This document shows, piece after piece, positions 18,225-27,550 of a stretch of DNA of 64,000 nt. This stretch comes from Neolewinella persica DSM 23188 (GTDB lineage: Bacteria > Bacteroidota > Bacteroidia > Chitinophagales > Saprospiraceae). The DNA is taken from contig NZ_KB890422.1 in NCBI RefSeq assembly GCF_000373105.1, positions 16,141 to 80,140 on the forward strand, read 5' to 3'. Made by a program: the position numbers and the translations under genes. The notes under the pieces are model-generated. The model was not told the origin of the DNA. It searched no databases and was given only the letters and a program-made list of their open reading frames with translations. Within the stretch, counting starts at the first letter, position 1. Every line of letters starts with the position of its first letter.

Positions 18225-18410
18225 TTAGTGGTTAAACAACCACTAAGGCACTTTTACCCAATAGGACATTGTACTTTAAGTTCCGGATAAGTAGGGGCGG
18301 GGGCAAGCCCTGCCCCTACTTGGTTAACGTCAGGTCATTCCGCGTTCGCGAAGCGAACGCGGCCTCCAATCTAAGCACTGGTAGGGCGGGGCAAGCCCCG
18401 CCCTACCAGT
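18225..18410. repeat. Cluster of four hairpins after the duplicated-domain gene
   Basis: TTAGTGGTT/AACCACTAA (18225-18246) lies just after the stop and may terminate it. AGTAGGGGC/GCCCCTACT (18290-18320), CCGCGTTCG/CGAACGCGG (18340-18362) and the perfect 16-bp ACTGGTAGGGCGGGGC/GCCCCGCCCTACCAGT with a two-base loop (18377-18410) follow. From 18411 to 18755 I see no gene and no further structure. Confidence 0.85.
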
Positions 18411-18755
18411 ATCAGCTCGATGATTTTTGGTGGCACTAATTAGTACATTTTAACCTAGTGGTCTGTCAAGCCTAAACCTTATAGTAACTAAGTCAACAAA
18501 CTACAATTACACCAACAAGCATTATTGGATGCTTTGTGCTGATAGTTGATAATAAAGCCATTGTTTCTGCGCTTAGTGTAACTTTTACACCAATTGCTAA
18601 CCCTAGATGTTAACATAGGCTTTACAATGCTTTGTTGTTTTTTCATTGCACCGGCGTTCGCGCCCGGAAAACCTTGCGTAGATACCCTTTCGAGGTGGCG
18701 TAAAACTTAACCTTAAAGTAATCTGATATTGTGGAGTCTGCTTATTGTATGGGCC

Positions 18756-18763
18756 GACCTTTG
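18756..18763 (+). promoter_or_regulatory. Possible -7 promoter box of the TonB receptor gene
   Basis: GACCTTTG followed by CAGC, 37 bp before the ATG. It is similar in sequence to boxes before atpB and the preceding cargo gene. Confidence 0.35.
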
Positions 18764-18800
18764 CAGCATCTAGTGCAAAAACAATTTCAATTCCCTATTT

Positions 18801-21716
18801 ATGCTCAATCGCATTTTTATCCTTGCTGCGTTGCTGGTATTGGCAACGACGGTATTTGCTCAAACAGGAGCAATTTCTGGAACAGTTTATGACGAAGATG
18901 GCTTCCCGATGCTCGGCGCCAATGTCGTCATTCAGGGCACCACGATTGGTGCGCAAACGGACTTTATTGAAGGAAAGTACCAATTCAAAGCAGACCCCGG
19001 GACCTATATACTGGTGGCTTCTTACGTTGGCTACGGAGATCAGCTCATTGAGGGCGTGGTCGTGAAAGCAAATGAAACAACTATTCTGGACGTCAATTTC
19101 TCAGGAGATACTGGCGTGGAGCTGGAGCTTGACGTTACGGTTACGGCTAAGGCAATTAACTCCGGCGAAGTAGCCGTGATGAAACTCCGCCAAAACGACA
19201 TCAACGCCAAGGATATGATTTCCTCTCAGGAGATCAAGAGCCTTGGTTCAGGAACTGCCGCAGCAGCATTGACCAAGGTCACCGGAACTACCGTTGTTGA
19301 CGGCAAGTACGTCTACGTCCGTGGCCTGGGGGACCGCTACTCCGCTACCACCATCAATGGCCTCCGCCTCCCAAGCATCGATCCTTACCGGAACAGTGCC
19401 CAGCTGGACCTGATCCCTACCAGCATCCTCGACAACATCTCCGCCTCCAAGACTTTCACCCCTGACTTGCCCGGTGACTTCACCGGTGGTAGTGTGGACA
19501 TCAAGATCAAGGCGCTCCCCGAGCGTTTTACCTGGGGTATTTCTGCCTCCGGCGGCTACAACGGTCAGGCTAACCTGCAGGACAACTTCGTAACTTACGA
19601 TGCTGGTGACGGCATTGGCCTTGGTTATAACGATGGTACGCTGGACCGTCCGGCCAGCCTGAACCAGTACGCTGATGGAGAACTTGGCGTATTGGAGAGC
19701 AATGCTGGCCGTCGGGCCCGCCGGGACGATGACTTAGCGGCTGGCGTTGACCAGGTCGCTAACGAATTAGGAAATGGTTTTGACCTCAACAGTAAGAACT
19801 CTGGCCTAGACTACAACCTGAGTGCCAATATTGGTAACCAATTTAAGATCGGTTCCATGCCAGTAGGCGTGTTTGCAACCGCAAGCGTAAGCCAGGATTT
19901 CAGCCAGTATAACAATGGTCGTCGTGGAAACTTTGTTAACCCCGGCGACGGTGGACCACTGCAGGAAATCTACGATGTCCGTGATGATAAGAGTACCCAG
20001 GCGGGTAAAGTTGGCGGTATGCTTGGCCTAAGCTTTAAGCCCAGCCCTTCCAACGAAATTACCCTTTATAGCCTCTACAGTCATCAAGGGTTTACCGAAG
20101 GCCGTGTCCTGCAGGGCTCAAATGAAAACAAAGGCGCTAGTGGTGATGCCGATAACTTTTACCGTTCCCAGGCTTCAACGTTCCTGGAACGTGAACTCAT
20201 TAACTACGTTGCTCAGGGTGAGCACGTACTTACCGGCCTCGGTGGGGTGAAAATTGACTGGACGGCGAACTACGTAAACAGCGAGCAGAACGAACCAGAC
20301 TTGCGCTTTGCAGAATACATCCAGCAAGGGGAGAACTTTATTATTGACCCTTCCCAGTTCTCTCGTCCGAGCCGTTTCTTCCGGGAACTGGCCGATGATT
20401 CTTACCAGGGGAAACTGGACATTACGATCCCTTTCCTTCAGTCCAAGAGCCGAGCTAATAATTTCAAGATTGGCGGTCAGTACCAAACGAAGGAGCGTAA
20501 CTTCAACGAAAATATCTTCGCTTACGATAACCGTTCCGGAATTTCTTTCAGCCAGGCTGGCGGAGATTTCGGTACCTGGCTTGGCCCTGACAATCTGGGC
20601 ATCATTGGAGGAGAGTCTGGACGGAATGAAATCGGTGTCTTTGTCTTTGACAACTCCAACCTGGCCAACAGTTATACTGGCACCTTCGACGTAGCGGCTG
20701 CCTACGGCATGTTCACTTACGAAGTAACCCCTCGCCTGAAAGCGGTGGCTGGTCTTCGTACGGAGCAGACGACTATTCTGGTAGAAAGCGCCGTGGTACC
20801 TAACGAAATTGCCATGGCTACCGAGAATATGCGGGAAGTGGACCAGGACCGAATCGATGATAACACCGCGAATATTGACGAGACGAACTTCATGCCTGCG
20901 CTGAACCTGATCTTTAAAGCAACGGAAAAGTCAAACCTGCGCTTGGGCTTCTCTCAAACGATTGCCCGCCCGAATATGCGTGAAGTAGCGCCCTTCGGTA
21001 GCTTCGGCTTCCTCGGTGAGCCGACCGTATTCGGTAACCCGGATCTGGAGCTTACCAACATCGATAACTTCGACTTGCGTTACGAGATCTTCCCCAACGC
21101 CGGTGAAGTGATCGCTTTCTCTGCTTTCTACAAGCAGTTTACCAACCCAATCGTAACCACCTTCCGCCTTTCCGGAGAGCAGCAGTTTACCTGGACGAAC
21201 TCTGAGAGTGCAGATCTCTATGGTATCGAACTCGAATTCCGTAAGTCACTGGGTTTCCTAAGCGAGAAGCTGCAGAACTTCACCTTTAGCAGCAACCTGG
21301 CGTACATCCAATCCAGCCAGGAAATTGATGCGCGTGAGGTGGAACTTGGGCAGGCAGTTGATCCTGAATTCAGCGGTGACCGTGTTTTCAACGGTCAGTC
21401 TGACATCGTAGCCAATGCTAACCTGGCTTTCCGCACCCCGGAAACCGGTTGGGATGCCATCATCGCCTACAACTACTTCAGCGATCGTTTGCAGTCCATC
21501 GGTGCCGTTGGTTCCCCCGACATCTTCGAGCAGGGCCGCAGTCAGCTGGACATTTCCGTTTCCAAGACCATCAACAACTTCAAGTTCAGCTTCCGCGCCC
21601 GGAACCTGCTGAACCCTGACTTCAAGACTTTCTCCGACTTTAAAGGCCAGGAATACATCTTCAGCCAGTACACGCGTGGTCGTGATATTAGCCTTGGTGT
21701 TAGTTACAGCCTTTAG
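18801..21716 (+). CDS. TonB-dependent receptor with carboxypeptidase-regulatory-like N-terminal domain
   Basis: Outer-membrane gated barrel that takes up a substrate with energy from TonB. Signal peptide (residues 1-20), a CarboxypepD_reg-like beta-sandwich (about 22-110, GTVYDEDGFPMLGANV), a plug domain (about 125-240, VYVRGLGDRYSATTINGLRLPS and LPGDFTGGSVDIKIK) and a barrel to the C-terminus, which ends in aromatic-rich ISLGVSYSL. It is not of the SusC type and has no SusD partner. The preceding duplicated-domain T9SS protein is the only neighbour on the same strand; receptors of this class are often found beside such surface proteins in Bacteroidota, but the substrate is not known. A terminator follows at 21841. 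Confidence 0.92.
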   Translation: MLNRIFILAALLVLATTVFAQTGAISGTVYDEDGFPMLGANVVIQGTTIGAQTDFIEGKYQFKADPGTYILVASYVGYGDQLIEGVVVKANETTILDVNFSGDTGVELELDVTVTAKAINSGEVAVMKLRQNDINAKDMISSQEIKSLGSGTAAAALTKVTGTTVVDGKYVYVRGLGDRYSATTINGLRLPSIDPYRNSAQLDLIPTSILDNISASKTFTPDLPGDFTGGSVDIKIKALPERFTWGISASGGYNGQANLQDNFVTYDAGDGIGLGYNDGTLDRPASLNQYADGELGVLESNAGRRARRDDDLAAGVDQVANELGNGFDLNSKNSGLDYNLSANIGNQFKIGSMPVGVFATASVSQDFSQYNNGRRGNFVNPGDGGPLQEIYDVRDDKSTQAGKVGGMLGLSFKPSPSNEITLYSLYSHQGFTEGRVLQGSNENKGASGDADNFYRSQASTFLERELINYVAQGEHVLTGLGGVKIDWTANYVNSEQNEPDLRFAEYIQQGENFIIDPSQFSRPSRFFRELADDSYQGKLDITIPFLQSKSRANNFKIGGQYQTKERNFNENIFAYDNRSGISFSQAGGDFGTWLGPDNLGIIGGESGRNEIGVFVFDNSNLANSYTGTFDVAAAYGMFTYEVTPRLKAVAGLRTEQTTILVESAVVPNEIAMATENMREVDQDRIDDNTANIDETNFMPALNLIFKATEKSNLRLGFSQTIARPNMREVAPFGSFGFLGEPTVFGNPDLELTNIDNFDLRYEIFPNAGEVIAFSAFYKQFTNPIVTTFRLSGEQQFTWTNSESADLYGIELEFRKSLGFLSEKLQNFTFSSNLAYIQSSQEIDAREVELGQAVDPEFSGDRVFNGQSDIVANANLAFRTPETGWDAIIAYNYFSDRLQSIGAVGSPDIFEQGRSQLDISVSKTINNFKFSFRARNLLNPDFKTFSDFKGQEYIFSQYTRGRDISLGVSYSL

Positions 21717-21721
21717 TAATA

Positions 21722-21785
21722 GGTAGAGTCTATAGTCCATCGTGAGAAGTAAAGCCTACCTGCTATGGACTAAGAACTATTGACA
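21722..21785. repeat. Word-type inverted repeat after the TonB receptor gene
   Basis: AGGTAGAGTCTATAGTCCAT on the left is answered by CTACCTGCTATGGACTA on the right. It is an imperfect hairpin of the kind seen in other spacers of this window. Confidence 0.55.
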
Positions 21786-21840
21786 ATGAACGACCTACTC
21801 CCAAAGACTTTGCACTAGATTACTTTGTAATCAATTTTCA

Positions 21841-21872
21841 ACGCCTTCCGCTTTTGTGGGAGGCGTTTTTTT
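21841..21872 (+). terminator. Terminator of the TonB receptor gene
   Basis: ACGCCTTCC pairs with GGGAGGCGT around CTTTTGT-like loop bases and is followed by seven T on the plus strand. Confidence 0.75.
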
Positions 21873-22000
21873 GTGGTTGATCTTTATTGAAGGGGCTTTT
21901 TTGCGGGATCGCGGGTGCCATCAATTGTTGAAACGGCAGAGATCGTTGCTAGATAGCTATGTCTTATTAACGAATAGCTTAAAGATAAAATTCCTCCCCC

Positions 22001-23029
22001 CTAAAACTCAAACAAAGTCCCCACCGTCCCTGGCGGCGTAGCCCCAATGTGGTGGTAAGCCTTCTCCGTGGCCTGCCGGCCACGCGGCGTCCGCTGCAGG
22101 TAGCCTTCCATGATGAGGAAGGGCTCATGCACTTCCTCAACGGTGCCGGCGTCTTCGCCGACGGCAGTAGCGATGGTGGTAAGCCCAACGGGCCCACCCT
22201 TGAATTTGTTGATGATGGCGTCCAGGATCTTGTTGTCCATCTCGTCCAATCCGCCTTCATCGACGTTGAGGGCAGAAAGCCCGTAATCGGCGATCTTTTT
22301 ATCGATGATGCCGTCGCCCTTTATCTGGGCGAAGTCCCGGATACGGCGCAGGAGGGCGTTAGCAATCCGGGGGGTGCCGCGGCTGCGCCGCGCAATCTCA
22401 TTGGCCCCGTCTTCCGTTACGGGGATGTTCATGATCTGGCAGCTGCGCTTGATGATCTTGATCAGGGTAGCGGTGTCGTAATAATCCAGCAAACAGTTGA
22501 TGCCGAAGCGCGCGCGCATCGGCGCGGTCAGGAGCCCCATGCGGGTGGTCGCACCCACGAGGGTGAAGGGTTCCAGGCTGATCTGTACGGAGCGGGCGTT
22601 GGGCCCGCTGTCGATCATGATGTCGATGCGGTAATCCTCCATGGCGGAGTAGAGGTATTCCTCCACAACGTTGTTCAGCCGGTGGATCTCGTCGATGAAG
22701 AGGACGTCTCCTTCATTGAGGTTAGTCAGCAGGCCAGCCAGGTCGCCGGCCTTTTCCAATACTGGACCGGAGGTGAGTTTGAGTTCTGCACCTAATTCAT
22801 TGGCAATAATGTGACTGAGGGTTGTTTTACCCAAGCCCGGAGGGCCATGCAGTAATACATGGTCAAGACTGTCCCCTCGCTGTACTGCCGCCTGAATGAA
22901 GACCTTCAGGTTCTCTACAATCTTAGGCTGCCCACTGAAATCATCCAGGGAGTCGGGCCGTAAGGCCCGCTCCATGGCCCCGTCTTCGGGTTGAAGGTTC
23001 TCCGCAGAGGGGTCGAGGTGCTCATTCAT
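22001..23029 (-). CDS. ruvB: Holliday junction branch migration helicase RuvB
   Basis: AAA+ motor of the RuvABC resolvasome. Walker [10 protein letters not shown] (about residues 61-69), Walker [12 protein letters not shown], sensor 1 in VGATTRMG and the arginine-finger region GPNARSVQ are present, and the winged-helix C-terminus holds RTPRGRQAT. Length 342 is typical. ruvA and ruvC are not adjacent. A minus-strand TAAATTCG box just upstream (23036-23043) could be the promoter. Identification is certain. Confidence 0.98.
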   Translation of the reverse strand: MNEHLDPSAENLQPEDGAMERALRPDSLDDFSGQPKIVENLKVFIQAAVQRGDSLDHVLLHGPPGLGKTTLSHIIANELGAELKLTSGPVLEKAGDLAGLLTNLNEGDVLFIDEIHRLNNVVEEYLYSAMEDYRIDIMIDSGPNARSVQISLEPFTLVGATTRMGLLTAPMRARFGINCLLDYYDTATLIKIIKRSCQIMNIPVTEDGANEIARRSRGTPRIANALLRRIRDFAQIKGDGIIDKKIADYGLSALNVDEGGLDEMDNKILDAIINKFKGGPVGLTTIATAVGEDAGTVEEVHEPFLIMEGYLQRTPRGRQATEKAYHHIGATPPGTVGTLFEF

Positions 23030-23153
23030 TGGGGCGAATTTACTACTTACAATTTATAATTTACCATTTTAAATAGCAGAGAAGATTGTTTTCAACTTTT
23101 GTTTGGGCCTTTTGACTGGAAGTAGTTGAATTACAGCAGGGTAAATAAAAAAT

Positions 23154-23774
23154 TCAGGCTTCTACCGAGGGTGGGTCCACCCCGGTGGATTTTCCGTGCC
23201 AGTAACAAAGTGGTCCCAGGAGGCTGTAGATCATGCCCGGAACGCCGAACCGCATGCCGATACTAAAGGTTGCCAGCAAAATAGATAAGATGCCGATCCC
23301 GAAAAATATTAAAAAATGTCGCTTCCAATAGTGGAGATAAGCGGCGCTGGCCAGTTCTTTTTTAGCAGCGCGTCGGTAGAGTAGGGCAACGAAAAGGAAA
23401 ACGAGGCTGAACCCCAGGCCATATAACTGGAAGAGTTCCATCATTTCCATGTGGTTGTTGATCGTTGCACCACCAAACGTCAGTTTCGCCAGGAACTTCA
23501 GCGGGAAAATGTAACAGAGCATTACAAACAGCATGCCGAAGTTGTAGGCAATAATCCAACCGTCGATTATGGTGGTCCGGCGAAAGAAGTTGTAGTGGGT
23601 GACCCACAGCATCACTAAAGCAATAAAACTTACGGCGAAGCTACCAACATCCGCAAAACTGGCGCGGAGTTCAGCGTAACTGTCCGGAACGTCCAGGCTT
23701 ACAACAACAAGGGTAGCTGCGAAGGCGAAAATACCGTCACTTATGGCTTCGAGACGGGCTTGGGATTGCATCAT
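23154..23774 (-). CDS. TMEM175-family (DUF1211) membrane protein
   Basis: Predicted potassium-permeable channel of the bacterial TMEM175 family. The signature RLEAISDGIFAFAATLVVVSLDVP (first part of TM1, residues about 7-30) includes the conserved R, F/A and D positions. Six hydrophobic segments are visible over 206 residues. Bacterial members form tetramers, with TM1 lining the pore. It stands alone. The repeat-rich spacer 23775-23938 precedes it, and ruvB follows on the same strand. Confidence 0.85.
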   Translation of the reverse strand: MMQSQARLEAISDGIFAFAATLVVVSLDVPDSYAELRASFADVGSFAVSFIALVMLWVTHYNFFRRTTIIDGWIIAYNFGMLFVMLCYIFPLKFLAKLTFGGATINNHMEMMELFQLYGLGFSLVFLFVALLYRRAAKKELASAAYLHYWKRHFLIFFGIGILSILLATFSIGMRFGVPGMIYSLLGPLCYWHGKSTGVDPPSVEA

Positions 23775-23784
23775 GACACTAATA

Positions 23785-23938
23785 TAAGGGCGTAGCCCTT
23801 ATCAGGTGCCAGGTCGCTTCGCTCCTTGCTCAATACAAGCGCTATGCGCATTAGCAAATTAATAGATTAACAGGCTGCCGCAGGCCACCAAGGAAGAAAG
23901 GGAGCGCAGCGACTTTTCGTCTATAAAAGCCTCCGGCT
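23785..23938. repeat. Spacer of short palindromic words
   Basis: No gene. Small hairpins GGGCGTAGCCC, GGTCGCTTCGCTCC answered by GGGAGCGCAGCGAC, GGCTGCCGCAGGCC and AAAAGCCTCCGGCTTTT occur in succession. The last may terminate the 161-residue gene to the right. Confidence 0.6.
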
Positions 23939-24424
23939 TTATACCATCCGGGAATGCCAGCTGTCCTCCAGCGGCCGTTCAAATATCTGGCGCAATTCGC
24001 CCAGTTCTTTCACGAGCGGATCGAAGACGATGGTATCGTTCTCAAGGGTGCCGTTCTTATAAAGGACTTTGAATTCGTCGCGGGAGACCGTATGAATGTT
24101 GTTTTGGGTATCCCGGTAGCTGAACCGCATCCGGTTGAAAAAATCGATACTCATTTCTGCACCGAGTTCCTGCAGGAAATGGACGGAGCCGTCGATGGAG
24201 CAGCCACTGGCTTCTGCCTGTGACTCATCTACGCCAATGACCAGGAAGCGATTATGGAGGATATCGGTGGCGGCGCTGAGCTCTTTACGATGGCTCACCC
24301 AACCGGCAACAAACTCCTGAAGGCGTTGCTTAATGGTTGTGGTTTCATTTTCGGTCAGCGCGCGCTCAGCGCCGTAGATCCAGATGCGGCTTTCGGAGGG
24401 GAGGCGGTCAAGGGGAGAAGACAT
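23939..24424 (-). CDS. Conserved Bacteroidota protein of unknown function (often mislabelled ABC transporter ATPase)
   Basis: A 161-residue soluble protein. It resembles a conserved Bacteroidota family in which SRIWIYGAERALT, the HNRFLVIGVDES strand, the GCSIDGSVHF motif and FFNRMRF recur. No Walker A or signature motif is present, so the ABC ATPase label attached to relatives is not supported by the sequence. It has no signal peptide or membrane segment and is expected in the cytoplasm. A well-formed TACCTTTG box upstream (24465-24472) suggests its own promoter. Function is unknown. Confidence 0.78.
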   Translation of the reverse strand: MSSPLDRLPSESRIWIYGAERALTENETTTIKQRLQEFVAGWVSHRKELSAATDILHNRFLVIGVDESQAEASGCSIDGSVHFLQELGAEMSIDFFNRMRFSYRDTQNNIHTVSRDEFKVLYKNGTLENDTIVFDPLVKELGELRQIFERPLEDSWHSRMV

Positions 24425-24464
24425 AGAAAATTAACTTTGATGAGGAGGTTTTGGGATAACGGCG

Positions 24465-24472
24465 CAAAGGTA
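24465..24472 (-). promoter_or_regulatory. -7 promoter box of the 161-residue protein gene
   Basis: Minus strand TACCTTTG followed by CGCC, an exact TAnnTTTG match 41 bp before the ATG and nearly identical to the box of atpB. Confidence 0.5.
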
Positions 24473-24494
24473 GTTAGTACTTGCTTCATATTTT

Positions 24495-24535
24495 GGCGCG
24501 GCCGCAGGTGAAAGCGAAAGGATAAAGGAGCAAAG
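24495..24535 (+). repeat. Two-box interspersed element, copy 6
   Basis: T4 then GGCGCGGCCGCAGGTGAA, followed by AGCGAAAGG and box 2 GAGCAAAG at 24528, 33 bp after the start of box 1. Confidence 0.75.
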
Positions 24536-24557
24536 GAAGAAAGAACCGCTATTTCCT

Positions 24558-24655
24558 AATGGCTGATTCTTGATTCCTGACCGCTGAGCACTGACCGCTG
24601 AGCACTACATACTGAATCCTAAATCCTGCGTGCTGAATCCAGCGCATTAAATGAC
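24558..24655. repeat. Tandem word repeat upstream of atpB
   Basis: Repeated words CTGATTC, GACCGCTGAGCACT (twice) and CTGAATCC/CTAAATCC. The same vocabulary occurs at 37543-37765. No gene. Confidence 0.6.
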
Positions 24656-24711
24656 CTGCTCAAAAGAGTAAAAAACCCTAAGGTTAACTTCCATAATAAG
24701 ATGGAACAGTG

Positions 24712-24719
24712 TACCTTTG
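24712..24719 (+). promoter_or_regulatory. -7 promoter box of the atp operon
   Basis: TACCTTTG followed by CGGC matches TAnnTTTG exactly, 35 bp before the chosen atpB start. A clear -33 TTTG box is not evident. Confidence 0.5.
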
Positions 24720-24754
24720 CGGCTCAATTGGGGAAGCCCCAAAAATTTCTACTT

Positions 24755-26035
24755 ATGAAATTGGTCTTGCGTCTGCTGTTTTTGCTTGTTTTAAGCACCG
24801 GATTTGTCTTCGCCCAGGAGGCGGATCATAACGATGATGATAAGCGCGTTGAAGCTGATGGTAGCCACGGTGAGGAAGGTAGTCATGAGGCATACGAGCC
24901 GGTGACCGAAATCATGAACCACATCTCCGATGCGAACGAGTTTCACCTTTTCGGACATTACGCTATTCCCCTCCCGATTATTCTTTATGCACCTGAGCAC
25001 GGCTTCAAGTTTGGGCTTAGTAACATGTTTCACCACGGCAAAACTGCCGTTGACGGTTACGTACTTAACCACGGCCGGGTAAACCGCGTTGCGGATCCTG
25101 CCTTCCCGGAAGGACATATTGAGTTAGCGGCTAACGATCATGATCTTCATGATGTTATCGAAATGACAACGCACGAAGTAGACGGTAAAACCCGCGACCT
25201 CGGTTTGCTTAGCTACGGCGGTGAAGAATACAAGCTTGATAAGCCTTCTACGCTTGATGGCGGTCTTGCCGGCGGTGGCATCACCAGCTTCTACGATTTC
25301 AGTATTACAAAGAATGTCTTCACTATGATGCTGGCGGCGTTGCTGCTTTGGATCGTTTGGGTAATGATCATCAAGAAGAAATACATTAACGGTGCCGGTA
25401 AAGCCCCTAGTGGTTTACAGAGCCTGATGGAGCCGGTTTTTGTTTTTATTCGTGATGAAGTAACCAAGCCAATGATCGGTGAGAAGCACTACGAGCGCTT
25501 CCAGCCCTTCATCATGTCCTTATTCTTCTTCATTCTCTTCTGTAACCTCTTTGGCCTTATCCCGCTCTTCCCCGGAAGTGCTAACGTGACCGGCAATATC
25601 GCCGTTACGCTCGGCCTTGCGTTGTTGGTAATGCTGGTGACCAACTTTAATGGTAATAAAGACTATTGGATGCACATCCTGTGGATGCCAGGGGTGCCGG
25701 TTTTTGTTAAGCCGATTCTGACCATCGTCGAAGTACTGGGCATCATCATTAAGCCCTTCTCCCTGATGATTCGTCTGTTTGCCAACATCTCAGCCGGACA
25801 CATCATTATCCTGAGCCTTATTGGTCTGATTTTCGTCTTTGGCGAAAGCGGTCAAAACCTCGCCGGCGCAGGTGTCGGTGCCGTAGTAGGCACTGCCTTC
25901 ACCGCATTCATGAACCTGATCGAACTGCTGGTAGCCTTCCTGCAAGCGTTCATCTTCGCCATCCTGGCAGCCAGCTACATTGGTGCTGCGGTGGAAGAAC
26001 ATGATCACCATGATGAGCACGCCTCGGCCCACTAA
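24755..26035 (+). CDS. atpB: F-type ATP synthase subunit a
   Basis: Membrane stator that carries the proton half-channels. I choose the ATG at 24755 (MKLVLRLLFLLVLS), 18 codons inside the longest frame, because it starts a signal peptide and follows the promoter box. The N-terminal ~190 residues form a long, His/Asp-rich extramembrane region usual in Bacteroidota. Then come five or six membrane helices with the essential arginine in MIRLFANISAGH and a His-rich tail (EEHDHHDEHASAH). First gene of atpBEFHAG. Confidence 0.95.
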   Translation: MKLVLRLLFLLVLSTGFVFAQEADHNDDDKRVEADGSHGEEGSHEAYEPVTEIMNHISDANEFHLFGHYAIPLPIILYAPEHGFKFGLSNMFHHGKTAVDGYVLNHGRVNRVADPAFPEGHIELAANDHDLHDVIEMTTHEVDGKTRDLGLLSYGGEEYKLDKPSTLDGGLAGGGITSFYDFSITKNVFTMMLAALLLWIVWVMIIKKKYINGAGKAPSGLQSLMEPVFVFIRDEVTKPMIGEKHYERFQPFIMSLFFFILFCNLFGLIPLFPGSANVTGNIAVTLGLALLVMLVTNFNGNKDYWMHILWMPGVPVFVKPILTIVEVLGIIIKPFSLMIRLFANISAGHIIILSLIGLIFVFGESGQNLAGAGVGAVVGTAFTAFMNLIELLVAFLQAFIFAILAASYIGAAVEEHDHHDEHASAH

Positions 26036-26039
26036 ATAA

Positions 26040-26306
<267 letters not shown>

Positions 26307-26428
26307 ACAACGGTTGGTGGATGTTGATCCGCAATACAACCAACAACGGCACCGAACCCGAACCGCGCTTGGCGGCGGTTTCGGTGCCAATTTTTAGCTT
26401 TTAGCAAGCGACAGAAAATTCACGAACT

Positions 26429-26941
26429 ATGTACTCAATGCTTCTTGCCGACTTCAACGTACTTATGCCAGATCCGGGACTCTTGTTCTGGACCCTGCTC
26501 GTTTTTGCGTTTGTCTACTTCTTCGTTGGCCGTGCCGCCTTCAAGCCCATTCAAAACGCACTGAAGAAGCGTGACACTGAAATCCAGGAGTCTATCGACG
26601 AAGCCAAGCGTGTTCAAGCGCAGATGGCCCAGATGAAAGACGACAACGCTAAATTGCTGGCCGAGGCCCGCGAAGAAAGCACCCGCATCATCGGCGAAGC
26701 CGAAGCCTTCGCAAAGAAGCGCCGCGATGAAGCCGTTACTGAAGCTAAGGAAGCTGCCCAAAAGGTATCTGCTAATGCACAGCGGGACATCGCCAACATG
26801 CGCGACAGCGCCATGGCGGACCTGAAGAAAGAAGTTGGCACCATGGCCATCGACATCGCCGAGAAAGTCCTCCAGAAGGAACTCAAGAGCGACGTTAACC
26901 AGGTGGCACTCGTCAACGAACTGGTGAAGAACCTCAACTAA
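26429..26941 (+). CDS. atpF: F-type ATP synthase subunit b
   Basis: Peripheral stalk subunit, 170 residues. One N-terminal membrane helix (about residues 17-35) is followed by a long charged coiled coil (about 40-155) with the FKPIQNALKKRD segment. The start could be Met1 or Met4. It is separated from atpH by 7 bp. Confidence 0.95.
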   Translation: MYSMLLADFNVLMPDPGLLFWTLLVFAFVYFFVGRAAFKPIQNALKKRDTEIQESIDEAKRVQAQMAQMKDDNAKLLAEAREESTRIIGEAEAFAKKRRDEAVTEAKEAAQKVSANAQRDIANMRDSAMADLKKEVGTMAIDIAEKVLQKELKSDVNQVALVNELVKNLN

Positions 26942-26948
26942 ACCTCGC

Positions 26949-27491
26949 ATGACCAATCAACAAGTAGCTACGCGCTACGCCAAATCATTGTTGGATCTTG
27001 CCATGGAACGCAACGAGCTCGCCGCCATCAAAGGTGACGTCGACGATCTCATTGCTATGGGGGCCAACCGTGACCTGGCGCTGGTGCTGCAAAGCCCGGT
27101 GGTCAACGCCACTAAAAAGAAGGCCATCTTCAAGGAACTGCTCGATAAAGCAGGCGCCACAGAGCTGACTAAAACCTTCGTGAACGTACTGATTACCAAA
27201 GGCCGTGAATCCGATTTGATCGGTATCCTGGGGGCTTTCGATGATCAATACAAACACCTCAATAAGATCACTACCGTGAAGGTAACCAGTGCTACTGCCC
27301 TCAACGCAGCCAGCCTGGACGCCATCAAAGCACAGCTTATCGCTGCCGGTATGACTGAGGCTTCCATTGAGCTACACACCAAGGTAGACCCCTCCATCAT
27401 GGGTGGTTTTATCCTGGAGTTTGACGGTAAAGTGTACGACGCCAGCGTTGCGCACAAACTTAACCAAGTCAAGAAGGAGCTCGCCCACTAG
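26949..27491 (+). CDS. atpH: F-type ATP synthase subunit delta
   Basis: Links F1 to the peripheral stalk. It has 180 residues with the N-terminal helical domain (TRYAKSLLDLA, residues 8-18) and the C-terminal IMGGFILEFDGKVYDASV motif. It is tightly spaced after atpF and 59 bp before atpA. Confidence 0.95.
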   Translation: MTNQQVATRYAKSLLDLAMERNELAAIKGDVDDLIAMGANRDLALVLQSPVVNATKKKAIFKELLDKAGATELTKTFVNVLITKGRESDLIGILGAFDDQYKHLNKITTVKVTSATALNAASLDAIKAQLIAAGMTEASIELHTKVDPSIMGGFILEFDGKVYDASVAHKLNQVKKELAH

Positions 27492-27550
27492 TCCGCTGAC
27501 CGGACGCCCCAACAACAACTATAACTAAGCATTTTTAAAGTATAGCAACC

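Noticed and set aside
23939..24424. ABC transporter ATPase, the label often given to relatives of this protein
   Set aside because: No Walker A, signature or Walker B motif is present in the 161 residues.
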